A stretch of 64,000 nucleotides of DNA from Methylophilus sp. 14 (GCF_015354345.1 NZ_JADKYS010000007.1:1-64000); one strand, 5' to 3'; counted from the stretch's first letter, positions 44,362 through 55,556 are shown. Notes: generated by a model not told the origin, from the letters alone. Program-made: numbers and translations.

Positions 44362-45768
44362 ATGACCACTTTCCTGCCAGCGTCGATTTTCAAAGCCTAC
44401 GATATCCGCGGCATCGTCGGCGAGACGCTGACAGAAGACATTGTGCGCCAGATCGGGCTGGCTGTAGGCAGCCTGGCGCTGGAACGTGGCGAACACAGCC
44501 TGTGTGTCGGCTACGATGGCCGCTTATCCAGCCCCACCCTGGCCGCCGCCCTTACAACAGGCCTCGTAGAAACGGGGATCAATGTCATTGCCTTAGGCAT
44601 GGTCACCACCCCCATGCTGTATTTTGCGGCGCACTATTTAACGCAAACCAGCAGTGGCGTCATGATCACCGGCAGCCACAATCCGCCAGCCTACAACGGC
44701 CTCAAAATGGTGGTTGCGGGCGAAACCCTCAGTAGCGAAGCCATACAAGCACTTAAGCAATCGATTATCCAGCAGCAGTTCACACACTCATCCCAGCCAG
44801 GCAAGCAATCGTTTCACGATATTCTTCCGGCCTATCAAGAAGCCATTGTGTCAGACATCCAGCTCGCACGCCCCATGCACGTAGTAATTGACTGCGGCAA
44901 TGGCGTGGCTGGCGCTTATGCACCTGCCTTGTTTAAAGCCCTGGGCTGCGAAGTTGAAACCTTGTTTTGCGAGGTGGATGGCTACTTTCCCAACCATCAC
45001 CCGGACCCGGTTGAAGCCAAGAACCTGCAAGATGTGATACACACTTTACAGGCTGGCGCGGCCGAAATCGGCATAGCCTTTGATGGCGATGGCGACCGCC
45101 TGGGCGTAGTCACCAAGTCCGGCCAGATTATCCGCAGCGATCGTCAACTCATGTTGTTTGTTGAAGACGTGCTGCAACAACAGCCTGGCAGCAAAGTCGT
45201 GTTCGATGTGAAATCCACGCGTCATTTATCGCCTTTTATACGCGAGCACGGTGGAAAACCGGTGATCTGGAAAACCGGCCACTCGCTGATGAAAGCCAAA
45301 ATCAAGGAAACCGGCGCCGCCATTGGCGGCGAGCTCTCCGGCCACCTGTTTTTTAACGATGCCAGACAAGGCAAACCTCGCTGGTTTGGCTTTGATGACG
45401 GCCTGTATAGTGCCGCCAGGCTGCTGGAAATCATCAGCCGCAGCCCCGATGCCAGCGCCATGCTCGAAGCCCTGCCTGATAGCGTCAACACCCCAGAACT
45501 GCAAATTGCCATGCAAGAAGGCGAACCGCACGCCTTGATTGCCACGCTGCAACAATCGGCGCAATTTGCGGATGCCATTGAAATCATCACCATTGATGGC
45601 CTACGTGTGGAATACGCCGATGGCTTTGGCCTGGTGCGCGCCTCCAATACCACGCCAGTCCTCACGCTACGTTTTGAAGCGGATAGCGAAGCCGCATTAA
45701 CCCGCATTCAACAAGCGTTTAAACAAGTCATCAGCCTCGCCGACCCAGACTTGAAAATTCCGTTTTAA
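44362..45768 (+). CDS. Phosphomannomutase/phosphoglucomutase (AlgC-type)
   Basis: 468 residues of the alpha-D-phosphohexomutase family: FKAYDIRGIVGETLTED, active-site serine in MITGSHNPPAYNGLKMV, metal loop in IAFDGDGDRLGVV, sugar-binding GGELSGHLFF and phosphate-binding RASNTTPVLTLRFEA. Makes mannose-1-P or glucose-1-P for polysaccharide synthesis. Translationally adjacent to iscX. A different hexomutase gene lies at 48.8-50.5 kb. Confidence 0.92.
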   Translation: MTTFLPASIFKAYDIRGIVGETLTEDIVRQIGLAVGSLALERGEHSLCVGYDGRLSSPTLAAALTTGLVETGINVIALGMVTTPMLYFAAHYLTQTSSGVMITGSHNPPAYNGLKMVVAGETLSSEAIQALKQSIIQQQFTHSSQPGKQSFHDILPAYQEAIVSDIQLARPMHVVIDCGNGVAGAYAPALFKALGCEVETLFCEVDGYFPNHHPDPVEAKNLQDVIHTLQAGAAEIGIAFDGDGDRLGVVTKSGQIIRSDRQLMLFVEDVLQQQPGSKVVFDVKSTRHLSPFIREHGGKPVIWKTGHSLMKAKIKETGAAIGGELSGHLFFNDARQGKPRWFGFDDGLYSAARLLEIISRSPDASAMLEALPDSVNTPELQIAMQEGEPHALIATLQQSAQFADAIEIITIDGLRVEYADGFGLVRASNTTPVLTLRFEADSEAALTRIQQAFKQVISLADPDLKIPF

Positions 45769-45779
45769 GCCACCATTGA

Positions 45780-46286
45780 ATGAGCATGCGATATGCCACA
45801 CAACGACTCTACTCTCGCGGGCGCAGCCTGCTCTACACCCTGATCTGGCTGGGCCTTGCCACGTTGGTCTGGTTTTTAGTCGACCGCGTGCAACACCCGA
45901 ATACCCTGGAACAGATTGGCCAGCAACAAGTCGTCAGCCTCAAACGCGGCCCCGACGGCCATTACAGCGCCGAAGCCCTGATTAACGGCGAACGTGTGCG
46001 CGTGCTGGTCGACACTGGTGCTACTGGTGTCGCTATTTCGCAAAGCGTCGCGGACCGTTTGGGCCTGGTCAGCCGCGATGCCATTAACACGCACACAGCC
46101 AACGGCAATGCGGTGTCTTACCTGGTGCGCTTGAAAACTGTGCAACTAGGTGGTGTGGTTGCGCATGATGTCGCCGCGACCATTTCGCCAGGGCTGGAAG
46201 GTGATGCCCTGCTTGGCATGAGCTTTTTAGGCAGGATGGACGTGAGGTTGTATCGTGGGGTGATGACGATACGGGATGGTGAGTAG
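45780..46286 (+). CDS. Retropepsin-like aspartic protease (TIGR02281 type)
   Basis: 168 residues with an N-terminal membrane helix (LLYTLIWLGLATLVWFLVD) and a clan AA protease domain: VLVDTGATGVAISQSVADRLGL (DTG active site) and GDALLGMSFLGRMDVRLY. Such single-domain proteins would act as dimers in the periplasm. 11 nt after the phosphohexomutase stop. Confidence 0.85.
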   Translation: MSMRYATQRLYSRGRSLLYTLIWLGLATLVWFLVDRVQHPNTLEQIGQQQVVSLKRGPDGHYSAEALINGERVRVLVDTGATGVAISQSVADRLGLVSRDAINTHTANGNAVSYLVRLKTVQLGGVVAHDVAATISPGLEGDALLGMSFLGRMDVRLYRGVMTIRDGE

Positions 46287-46322
46287 TACGCGTGAGCACA
46301 CGGGTTGCCCACGCGCCAGCGA

Positions 46323-46766
46323 TTATGGTGCCTCAGCTGGTAATGGTTTACCTTGCTTGACAATGGCCACCGCCTGAGCAAACCGTTTATGGAACGTCGT
46401 TTCAGTTAAGGTTGTGGCGACATTCACCGTGACACGGCGTTTGGTCACGACAGTGACCTTGGTGTCGTCATCTTTCATTGGCTCTACCCAGGCACCCATG
46501 ACCGCGCCCCATGACACCAAGTTAACGCCACTGCTGGTGAGCATATAGTGCTGGTCTCTATGCTCCTCAATCGCATCCGCACCTTCCCATCTGAAGACGG
46601 TTTTTGCAATTTCCCAGGCTTGCGCTTCTGTCACAGCATAGTTCTTGGTAGTGCCTTCGGCACCGCTTTGTTTCACTTTGACCACATCTTGCATGGTTGA
46701 GCAACCAGCCGCAGTCATCGCTAACGCCACTAACAGGGCGCTTGCAACTCTTCTTTTGATATTCAT
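46323..46766 (-). CDS. Lipoprotein of unknown function
   Basis: 147 residues with a lipobox (ALAMTAAGCST) and a mature domain with ITEA-type alternation: KNYAVTEAQAWEIAKTVFRW, HYMLTSSGVNLVSWGAVMGA, TVVTKRRVTVNVATTLTE. Predicted to be outer- or inner-membrane anchored. Convergent with the retropepsin gene. Function not recognised. Confidence 0.7.
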   Translation of the reverse strand: MNIKRRVASALLVALAMTAAGCSTMQDVVKVKQSGAEGTTKNYAVTEAQAWEIAKTVFRWEGADAIEEHRDQHYMLTSSGVNLVSWGAVMGAWVEPMKDDDTKVTVVTKRRVTVNVATTLTETTFHKRFAQAVAIVKQGKPLPAEAP

Positions 46767-46860
46767 TCTTATTCTTTCAAATTATTAAGTAAAGATTGGT
46801 TAATCCAATCCGGCGCCACATTAGCAGATTTTGCGTGGCAAAGCCATGCGTTGCACACTG

Positions 46861-47223
46861 CTAGCGCCTGACGCCATACTCCAGCACAAACCATTGCGGA
46901 TTCAATCCCACCAGCGGCGCACGCAATGTCGCCAACTCAGCCTCAGGCCCATGCACCTCAATGCGAACCAGCGTAGACACCTCGCCCATTTCATGCAAAA
47001 TCGGGCGCAGGTTTTCAAGATGGGCTAACAAGGCCGCCGCATTCTCAAAGCCTTCGCGGCAATGCGCGAGGTCGCCATCAAAACTAAAGCCATAATACAA
47101 ACAGCCGGGTTCGCGCGCTGACCACGCCACATACTTCTCGCAGATGGCGCGAAAAGCAGCGGCTTTGCCAGGATGAATCTCAAAGTAAGGGGAAACAGAA
47201 CAGCAGGTATCTAATGTGGCCAT
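46861..47223 (-). CDS. Antibiotic biosynthesis monooxygenase (ABM)-like protein
   Basis: 120 residues with a ferredoxin-like ABM/quinol monooxygenase pattern: ISPYFEIHPGKAAAFRAICEKYV, EPGCLYYGFSFDGDLAHCREGFENAAALLAHLEN and a C-terminal strand. These small dimeric proteins oxidise quinol-like substrates or only bind them. It lies 24 nt after the M48 protease gene. Assignment is by pattern, not a diagnostic residue. Confidence 0.65.
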   Translation of the reverse strand: MATLDTCCSVSPYFEIHPGKAAAFRAICEKYVAWSAREPGCLYYGFSFDGDLAHCREGFENAAALLAHLENLRPILHEMGEVSTLVRIEVHGPEAELATLRAPLVGLNPQWFVLEYGVRR

Positions 47224-47247
47224 TGCTAACTATCTTTGTTTAATCAA

Positions 47248-48807
47248 TTACTTTGCCAGCTCGGCACCTTCAACCACCACACGGAAGAATTGCAATGCCG
47301 CCTGGTCCTGGATACGCACGCCAGTCGCCACAGAGCCGCGTTTGCCCGGTGCGATACCGCCCGTAATCAGCATGGATCGGGTCTGGTCGACCAACCGCCC
47401 GCGGTTATCATATTGCAACATACGCACCTGCACGCGGCCAACCTGCACGCTACTATTGTTCTGCACAGCGGCATACACCATGCCGGTGTTATCTGCCAAA
47501 GGGCCAGAAGGCAGGTAGCGCGCGGGGTTGCGTGGTAAATCGATGCGCATGGCGCGACCAGCGGCTTCTTTACCGATTTCAGAATCCGAACTGGCAGCCA
47601 GTTGATAATGCTGTAAGGCCAGTGAAGTTTCACCGCGGCCTTCGGCAATCTGGCCTAGCAAGGCATAACCAGGCGCCGTTGGCAGCAAGGCATTGGCTTT
47701 TTTCAGGAAAGGCTCAGCCTGCTCTTTTTTGCCATCATTAAATAAGGCAATCCCGCTTTGCACATAAGGCTTGAAGTAGTCAGGCTGCATTTGAATCGCC
47801 TTGTCGTAAAACGCCAGCGCCTCTGTGGTGTTTTTCTTGGTCAAGGCAATATCGCCTAACAATTCCTGAAAACGCGCTTCGTGCGGCTCGATACTGATGG
47901 CTTTTTTGGCCAGGGTTTTGGCTTTTTCGGCATCGCCTTTTTGCAAGGCTTCCTTGCCTTCGTCGTAGGCTTTATAAGCCTCGCGCGTCGCCATCAGTTT
48001 GGCCACTTTTTGCGCATAAACATCTTTGCCCATCTCGCCGCCAGCGCCTAATTCTGCCAGCGTTTTCCTGTTATCATCCACACGCTCTTGTGACGGCGGG
48101 TGGCTGGCAAACAGGCCGGAAATAAAATCTTGCCGTTTGCCTTCGCTCAGGCGTACAAACGTTTCTTGCAAGGTGACCGCTGCAGCCGGGTCATACCCAG
48201 CCAGTTTCATATACTTCATGCCATAGTGGTCAGACTCAGACTCAGCATCCCGGCCATATTTGCTGGTGATTAACTGCCCGCCCAGCTGCGCGCCACCGAC
48301 CACCAGGTTGGCATAGTTAGAATCACGCGTCGCCAGCCCCACGGCCAGCATGGCGCCTTGCATAAACATGCCACGCTCCATACCCTTGGCACCGTGACGC
48401 GCCGCCGCATGCACAATTTCATGGCCTAGCACGGCAGCTAACTCAGCCTCACTATGCAACTCGTAAAGCAAGCCACGGTTAAAAGCGATTTTGCCGCCCG
48501 GCATCGCCCAGGCATTAGGCACCGAGTCATTCAGCACCACAAACTCATACGGTAAATCCGGGCGGTCAGACACCGCCGCCAGCTTTTGTCCGACTTGTTG
48601 CACATAGCGCGTCAGCTCTGCATCCAAGGTGTAATCACCGCCTTGCGACTGGCGCGCCGGGCTATAGTTTTGCTGGCCCAGTTGGATCTCCTTGTCTTGC
48701 GAGACAAACTGGAACTCGCGTTCTTTTGTCACCGGGTTGACGCCGCAGGCCAGCAAGCCTGCGGACAATAACACCGGGCAAAGAATACTTTTTTTTATCA
48801 TGTTCAT
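47248..48807 (-). CDS. M48 metalloprotease lipoprotein with TPR domain (BepA-like)
   Basis: 519 residues. Lipobox SAGLLAC (Cys 21), M48 catalytic motif LGHEIVHAAARHGA (HExxH at 129-133) and the third ligand in the ESESDHYGMKYMKLAGYDP segment. TPR repeats occupy about 270-420. E. coli BepA, the closest type, degrades misassembled outer-membrane proteins such as LptD. A C-terminal region of about 100 residues extends beyond the TPRs. Periplasmic. Confidence 0.9.
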   Translation of the reverse strand: MNMIKKSILCPVLLSAGLLACGVNPVTKEREFQFVSQDKEIQLGQQNYSPARQSQGGDYTLDAELTRYVQQVGQKLAAVSDRPDLPYEFVVLNDSVPNAWAMPGGKIAFNRGLLYELHSEAELAAVLGHEIVHAAARHGAKGMERGMFMQGAMLAVGLATRDSNYANLVVGGAQLGGQLITSKYGRDAESESDHYGMKYMKLAGYDPAAAVTLQETFVRLSEGKRQDFISGLFASHPPSQERVDDNRKTLAELGAGGEMGKDVYAQKVAKLMATREAYKAYDEGKEALQKGDAEKAKTLAKKAISIEPHEARFQELLGDIALTKKNTTEALAFYDKAIQMQPDYFKPYVQSGIALFNDGKKEQAEPFLKKANALLPTAPGYALLGQIAEGRGETSLALQHYQLAASSDSEIGKEAAGRAMRIDLPRNPARYLPSGPLADNTGMVYAAVQNNSSVQVGRVQVRMLQYDNRGRLVDQTRSMLITGGIAPGKRGSVATGVRIQDQAALQFFRVVVEGAELAK

Positions 48808-48837
48808 GCAGCCATTTCCCCGCGGCTATTCTATTTT

Positions 48838-50532
<1,695 letters not shown>

Positions 50533-50562
50533 TTATGTGATGGTTGGTCAAACATGCATGGT

Positions 50563-51222
50563 TTATCGGGCCCGATGGCCAATACCGAAATACAACACCG
50601 ATAAGCCGACGAGATGACACACCGGCCACCATAAGGCGTTAAATTGCTGCTGCATAAACGCATAAGCGCCTAGCACGCCGCCAGTCACAAAACCGCCAAT
50701 CAGGATTAAGTAAAGCGTTAGCCGCCTTTTATCGACGGCTTGACCACGCAAGCGCAGGCCGAAAGCGATGCCAATATCCGTAAACAATCCAGACACATGC
50801 GTCGTGCGCACCACCGCCCCGCTAAAGGTACTGGTCATCGCATTTTGCAATCCACAGGCGGCAGAAGCCAGCCACTGGCCGCTGAGCCAGCCCTGATTAA
50901 GCAATACCACCGCCGCTGTGAGCAAGCCTGCTTCTATCCATAATGCCAGGTGATATTGTCTGCCCAGCTTGAGTGCCTCGTGGCCGATGACCATGCCACT
51001 GATGATGGCGCCCAGCACAAAAAAGAGCATCACACAGAGCAAATGCAGCACTTGCAAGACATCCCCTTGCATGATTTCAATCGAGAAAAAAGTAGAAATG
51101 CCGGTCAGGTGCGACACGGCCTGATGACGGAACCCCAGCACGCCAACGGCATTCACGAAGCCAGCATTCATGGCCAGTAAATATCCGCCCAACTCTACCC
51201 AGCGCGGCAAACGCTGCATCAT
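50563..51222 (-). CDS. YoaK/DUF1275 family membrane protein
   Basis: 219 residues from the ATG at 51222, preceded by GAGGG. Six or so hydrophobic helices with the family segments NAGFVNAVGVLGFRHQAVSHLTG and TGISTFFSI. Inner-membrane protein of unknown activity. The gap of 208 bp before the plus-strand pqqA holds that gene's promoter. Confidence 0.8.
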   Translation of the reverse strand: MMQRLPRWVELGGYLLAMNAGFVNAVGVLGFRHQAVSHLTGISTFFSIEIMQGDVLQVLHLLCVMLFFVLGAIISGMVIGHEALKLGRQYHLALWIEAGLLTAAVVLLNQGWLSGQWLASAACGLQNAMTSTFSGAVVRTTHVSGLFTDIGIAFGLRLRGQAVDKRRLTLYLILIGGFVTGGVLGAYAFMQQQFNALWWPVCHLVGLSVLYFGIGHRAR

Positions 51223-51430
51223 GTCACACCCTCGTTTTCCGACTTGTTGTGTCACTACATTTTACGCTGCCGACGCACAACGACAACAAAATCACGCCGC
51301 TAAAACTACGTAAAATCATGAGCCGCTTTTAAGGATTCGCTTCAGGGTGGTTTTGAAACACGTGCGTATAGTGTGAGTCATACCAGTACATCAAGCACGA
51401 TGTGCTCACCAACAACCAAAGGAGACACTC

Positions 51431-51502
51431 ATGTGGACTAAACCAGCTGCGACTGAAATGCGTTTTGGCTTTGAAGTGACTATGTACGTCATGAACAAAT
51501 AA
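51431..51502 (+). CDS. pqqA: PQQ precursor peptide PqqA (copy 1)
   Basis: A 23-residue peptide that begins [13 protein letters not shown] and ends [10 protein letters not shown]. The Glu and Tyr of EVTMY are the two residues joined by PqqE to form pyrroloquinoline quinone, cofactor of methanol dehydrogenase. Preceded by AAAGGAGACACTC and followed by its own terminator. No pqqBCDE genes are near, so it is an orphan supply gene. A second copy with identical protein lies at 53.16-53.23 kb. Confidence 0.95.
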   Translation: MWTKPAATEMRFGFEVTMYVMNK

Positions 51503-51531
51503 TCAACCTTATCTATTTAGATAGATTGAAT

Positions 51532-51560
51532 AAAAAACCGCCGGAATACGGCGGTTTTTT
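51532..51560 (+). terminator. Rho-independent terminator of pqqA copy 1
   Basis: AAAAAACCGCCG pairs with CGGCGGTTTTTT around a 5 nt loop, 29 nt after the pqqA stop codon. The A/T flanks allow action in both directions, so it may also serve the minus-strand TauE gene. Confidence 0.88.
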
Positions 51561-51579
51561 ATTGCCTGTCACACTGTGC

Positions 51580-52395
51580 TTAAGCCAGCTGAGACCACAG
51601 CAAGTTAATGCTCACGCCCATCAAAAAGACGGCAAAAATACGCTTCAATACCTTGACCGGCAAACGTTTGGTCAGCGCCACGCCTGCCGGGGCAAATAAC
51701 ACACTGAGCGGGGTGATCAGCATAATGGCAGGCAAATAGAGCAAACCGAACGAATCTGGTGCATGTGCCGTTTGGCGCACGGCATCTTGCAGATAACTCA
51801 CCGTGCTCGCTAACGCAATTGGGAAACCCAATACAGCTGACGTCCCGATCGCCTGTTTCACCGACACATTGCGCATGGCAAGGTAAGGCACAGTCAATGT
51901 ACCGCCACCGATAGACACCAGCGCAGAGATCACACCAATCAACAACGACACCAGGCTGATTTCCACCTTACCAGGCACTTTGTGCTGAGTCGGCTTGCGG
52001 TCCAAAAACAACTGTATCGCGGCAAAAAAAGTAAATGTGGCAAAAAACAGCGTCAAATAAAAGGCATCGAGGTGAATCGCCACCAAGGTCGCCAATAGCG
52101 AACCAATAAACGCCATCGGCACCATGGCCCACACATAGGGCCAGACGATATTCTGGTTTTTATGATGCGCGAGTATGCTGGACAGTGAGGTAAAGACGAT
52201 GCATGCCATTGAGGTTGCCAGCGCCATATGAAAAGCCGCATCGGCCGAAAACCCTTTAGCCACCAGCATGGCATGCAGCATAGGCACCAGCACAATGCCA
52301 CCGCCTATGCCCAGCAAGCCAGACAGCACACCGACCACCACGCCTATCAGGCAAAACAACGCATACTGCTCAAAAAATAGTTGTATCCAGTCCAT
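51580..52395 (-). CDS. TauE/SafE (DUF81) family anion exporter
   Basis: 271 residues with about eight membrane helices and the family motifs GVLSGLLGIGGGIVLVPML and SALVSIGGGTLTVPYL. Members export sulfite, sulfoacetate or related organosulfur anions. It lies between the two pqqA copies. Substrate not determined. Confidence 0.85.
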   Translation of the reverse strand: MDWIQLFFEQYALFCLIGVVVGVLSGLLGIGGGIVLVPMLHAMLVAKGFSADAAFHMALATSMACIVFTSLSSILAHHKNQNIVWPYVWAMVPMAFIGSLLATLVAIHLDAFYLTLFFATFTFFAAIQLFLDRKPTQHKVPGKVEISLVSLLIGVISALVSIGGGTLTVPYLAMRNVSVKQAIGTSAVLGFPIALASTVSYLQDAVRQTAHAPDSFGLLYLPAIMLITPLSVLFAPAGVALTKRLPVKVLKRIFAVFLMGVSINLLWSQLA

Positions 52396-52489
52396 GCGAC
52401 ACCCATCGGTTGAAAGCGCAACAGTATACCTGCTGAATGATGATCTTTTCTTTGCTTTTTCTATTGATGATTTTTGTTACAATAATCAA

Positions 52490-53098
52490 ATGAACGACTC
52501 TCAAGAGAAAAAAGCAGGCGGCAAACGGTTGGGCGCAGGGCGCAAACCGGGCTCTGGTTTATATCAGGAAGCCACTACCGTCATGCGCGTGCCTGCCAGC
52601 CAAAAAGCGCTGCTAAGCGACTTGCTGGTCAGCTATGCCCAGCAGCGGAAAAACCTGGACAGTCCGGACGCCTTCGAGCTTCCTGAGCAGACAACACGCC
52701 CTATCGCATTGCCGCTCTATCAATCAAAAGTACCTGCAGGCTTTCCCTCCCCGGCCGATGATCACATAGAAACACGCCTGGATCCGAGCACCTATTTGAT
52801 AGACCAGGCAGATTCAACGTTTTTTGTCACCATACAAGGTGAGTCGATGATAGAAGTGGGCTTAATGCCTGGGGATAAAGCGGTGGTAGATAGAGGAAAA
52901 TCACCAGTGATCGGTGATATTGTGCTGGCGATGATAGATGGCGAATTCACCATCAAAACACTGGCCAAGCAAGCAGATGGCACACCAAAGTTATTACCCG
53001 CAAACGCGTCTGGTCGCTATGCGCCACTCCTGATTCAGCCTCCCATGCAGTTTGAAGTATGGGGCGTGGTGATAGGCTCGTTCAGGCGCTTCAGATAA
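52490..53098 (+). CDS. umuD: UmuD-like S24 autoprotease
   Basis: 202 residues from ATG 52490. The first 50 residues are basic with a GGKRLGAGRKPGSG motif, longer than E. coli UmuD (139 residues). The S24 domain has an Ala-Gly cleavage site in VPAGFPSPADD, the catalytic Ser in QGESMIEVGLMPGD and the Lys in DGEFTIKTLAKQ. RecA-stimulated self-cleavage would give UmuD' for polymerase V. umuC follows, but a pqqA gene sits between them on the other strand. Confidence 0.88.
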   Translation: MNDSQEKKAGGKRLGAGRKPGSGLYQEATTVMRVPASQKALLSDLLVSYAQQRKNLDSPDAFELPEQTTRPIALPLYQSKVPAGFPSPADDHIETRLDPSTYLIDQADSTFFVTIQGESMIEVGLMPGDKAVVDRGKSPVIGDIVLAMIDGEFTIKTLAKQADGTPKLLPANASGRYAPLLIQPPMQFEVWGVVIGSFRRFR

Positions 53099-53100
53099 AC

Positions 53101-53138
53101 AAAAACCCGGCGCCCATTGAGCATGGACAACCGGGCTT
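53101..53138 (-). terminator. Terminator of pqqA copy 2
   Basis: On the minus strand a stem of CCCGG / CCGGG with an inner CCAT / ATGG pairing is followed by five T, 17 nt after the stop of the minus-strand pqqA. It also lies just past the umuD stop. Confidence 0.6.
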
Positions 53139-53154
53139 GCTGAACGCAGATGAA

Positions 53155-53226
53155 TTATTTGTTCATCACGTACATGGTTACTTCAAAGCCGAAACGCATT
53201 TCGGTAGCAGCTGGTTTAGTCCACAT
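53155..53226 (-). CDS. pqqA: PQQ precursor peptide PqqA (copy 2)
   Basis: The 23-residue product is identical to copy 1, including EVTMY, while the DNA differs at six synonymous positions, showing selection on the peptide. Ribosome site AAAGGAG is 8 nt upstream and a terminator follows. It is oriented against umuD and umuC and lies in the gap between them. Again no other pqq gene is adjacent. Confidence 0.93.
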   Translation of the reverse strand: MWTKPAATEMRFGFEVTMYVMNK

Positions 53227-53359
53227 AATGATCTCCTTTTTTGATTTCCCGAACCGACCCCATGTCTGGCTCGTGTGAAAGTATTATCGGCCCATGCCCC
53301 CATAATCCTGCTATTGCGGATCATGAACAGGGTTTAGGGAATTTCATGAAACAGCCCTC

Positions 53360-54676
53360 ATGCAAATGAATATGCCAACATTCAATCCATCAGCCACCAG
53401 GGCAATTGCACTGGTCGATGTGAATAATTTTTACGTCAGCTGTGAGCGGGTGTTCAACCCCAAACTGCGCGGGCGCCCAGTGGTGGTGCTGAGTAATAAC
53501 GACGGCTGCATTATCTCGCGCAGTGCAGAAGCCAAGGCACTGGATATCGCCATGGGTGCGCCGTGGTTCAAAGTGCGCAAGTATGCCGAGCAAGAGGGGG
53601 TGATTGCCTACTCATCGAACTATGCTTTATATGCGGACATGAGCAACCGTGTGATGTCGGTGTTGCGGCAATTTAGCCCGTCACAAGAGGTGTACTCGAT
53701 TGACGAGTCGTTTCTCGACTTCACCGATTTTCCCAGACGCGACCTGAGCGCCTATGCACAACAACTCAGGCAAACAGTGCTGCAAGCCACAGGATTACCA
53801 GTCTGCGTCGGGATTGCCCGCAGCAAAACCCTGGCAAAACTGGCGAATCATTGCGCCAAACAACAAGCTACCCTCAATGGCGTTTGTCATTTCAATAACC
53901 TCGCGCCAACAGTCTTAGACGACACTTTGCGCAACATCGACGTCAGCCATGTCTGGGGCATAGGCCGCAATTTGAACAAGCACTTGCATGAGGTAGGCAT
54001 TCATAGCGCCTATGACCTCAAGATGAGCGATGCAGCGACCATGCGCCAGACATTTAACGTGGTGATGGAGAAAACCGTGCGCGAACTCAATGGCACCTCC
54101 TGCCTGGCACTGGAACAGGTACGTGGACCACAACAGCAGATATTGAGCACGCGCAGCTTTGGCCGGGCAGTGCGTGACCTGCAAAGCCTGGAAGAGGCCG
54201 TCACATTGTATACAACACGCGCAGGCGAAAAGCTGCGCCAGCGCAAGCTATACGCAGGCAGTGTCTACGTCTATATCCGTACCAGCCCGTTTCGCGATGC
54301 TCAACAGCAATACGACAACAACTTGCGGCTGCCGCTCCACACTGCGACGAATGACACCTTGCAACTGGTGCAAGCCGCCCTGGCAGCGTTGCGGCAGATT
54401 TACCGTCCTGGTTACGACTATATGAAAGCAGGTGTTTCACTCGGTGAGCTGGTCACGGCGGAGGCACAGCAACAAGACTTGTTCCAATCTACCGCCACCC
54501 ACGAGAAAGCAGGCCGCTTGATGCATGCGTTGGACACCATCAACCAGAAAATGGGCCGTGCCACGCTAAGACTGGCCAGCGAAGGCGTACAACACCACCA
54601 ACCCTGGCGTATGAAACAGGAACTGAAAAGCCCGGCATATACCACCTGCTGGGATGAGTTATTAGCAGTGGAATAA
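53360..54676 (+). CDS. umuC: DNA polymerase V subunit UmuC
   Basis: 438 residues of the Y-family polymerases: [19 protein letters not shown] (first catalytic Asp), [19 protein letters not shown], and [14 protein letters not shown] (Asp-Glu). Little-finger domain and a C-terminal region are present. Error-prone translesion synthesis with UmuD'. No clear LexA box is seen in the 120 bp upstream, and it is separated from umuD by 261 bp containing pqqA, so it may have its own promoter. Confidence 0.95.
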   Translation: MQMNMPTFNPSATRAIALVDVNNFYVSCERVFNPKLRGRPVVVLSNNDGCIISRSAEAKALDIAMGAPWFKVRKYAEQEGVIAYSSNYALYADMSNRVMSVLRQFSPSQEVYSIDESFLDFTDFPRRDLSAYAQQLRQTVLQATGLPVCVGIARSKTLAKLANHCAKQQATLNGVCHFNNLAPTVLDDTLRNIDVSHVWGIGRNLNKHLHEVGIHSAYDLKMSDAATMRQTFNVVMEKTVRELNGTSCLALEQVRGPQQQILSTRSFGRAVRDLQSLEEAVTLYTTRAGEKLRQRKLYAGSVYVYIRTSPFRDAQQQYDNNLRLPLHTATNDTLQLVQAALAALRQIYRPGYDYMKAGVSLGELVTAEAQQQDLFQSTATHEKAGRLMHALDTINQKMGRATLRLASEGVQHHQPWRMKQELKSPAYTTCWDELLAVE

Positions 54677-54689
54677 CCCCGGCTTGGCC

Positions 54690-55556
54690 TTAAACCTTTT
54701 TGGGGAGTGACACCGAGCTAAACGTCACGGCACTGATCACCAGCACGGCACCGAGTAACTGCGCATGATTAGGCGGCACATGCTCGAATGCCGCAATCAC
54801 CATGGTCGTCACTGGCACCAGGTTCATAAAGATCGCCGCTTTTGATGGCCCCAGGTTGGAGATGCTTGCGTTCCAAAACAGATAAGCCAGCACCCCGCCG
54901 CCTAGCGACATCATCAATAAGGCTGACCCGGCATGGATGGTCGGCATCACAACATGATCACCATGCCAGCATGCAGCGATGCTTAACGCGATTGCACCAA
55001 CAGTCATAATGCCCGCCGTATTGGCGATACCACTCACATTTTTCGGCATCATTTTTTTGACCAGCACGTTATATAGCGCCCAATTCAGTGACGCAATCAG
55101 GATGTAGATATCGCCCATTGCAATGGTGAGTTGCGCGCCCGCGCCCAACACGACGATAGACACACCGGCAATGCCAACCGGGAAGGCCACCAGCTGTTGT
55201 GTGCTTGGCCTGTCGCGCAGGATCACATAGCCCAGCACGGCCGTCAGCAAGGGATTCAAGGCCATAATTAACGCACCATTAATAGCAGAAGAGGTTTCCA
55301 TGCCCAGAAAGAAAAACAGGTTAAAGCCAAACACGCCGACCACCCCCAACGTCAGATACGCTTTCCAATGCTGGAGGGGCATGGTCTCTTTTCTCACTTG
55401 CGCAATCAAGACCATCACGGCGGCGGCCAGCACGTAACGACTCGCCCCAGCCACATAAGGGCCCATTTCGGCAATGACCGGGCGTGCCAGGTTAAAATTG
55501 GCGCCCCAAAAAATGGCCGCCATGGTGGCCATCACATAGGTTTTAAAGTAATTCAT
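54690..55556 (-). CDS. EamA/DMT-family transporter
   Basis: 288 residues with ten predicted helices in two EamA repeats (AIFWGANFNLARPVIAEM and YILIASLNWALYNVLVKK). Inner-membrane drug/metabolite exporter; substrate unknown. Third gene on the minus strand after the DJ-1-like and DUF1330 genes. The start follows AAGGCAG. Confidence 0.85.
   Translation of the reverse strand: MNYFKTYVMATMAAIFWGANFNLARPVIAEMGPYVAGASRYVLAAAVMVLIAQVRKETMPLQHWKAYLTLGVVGVFGFNLFFFLGMETSSAINGALIMALNPLLTAVLGYVILRDRPSTQQLVAFPVGIAGVSIVVLGAGAQLTIAMGDIYILIASLNWALYNVLVKKMMPKNVSGIANTAGIMTVGAIALSIAACWHGDHVVMPTIHAGSALLMMSLGGGVLAYLFWNASISNLGPSKAAIFMNLVPVTTMVIAAFEHVPPNHAQLLGAVLVISAVTFSSVSLPKKV

Noticed and set aside
52396-52489. 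LexA box upstream of umuD
   Set aside because: No CTGT-N8-ACAG sequence is present; a divergent LexA motif cannot be judged by eye.
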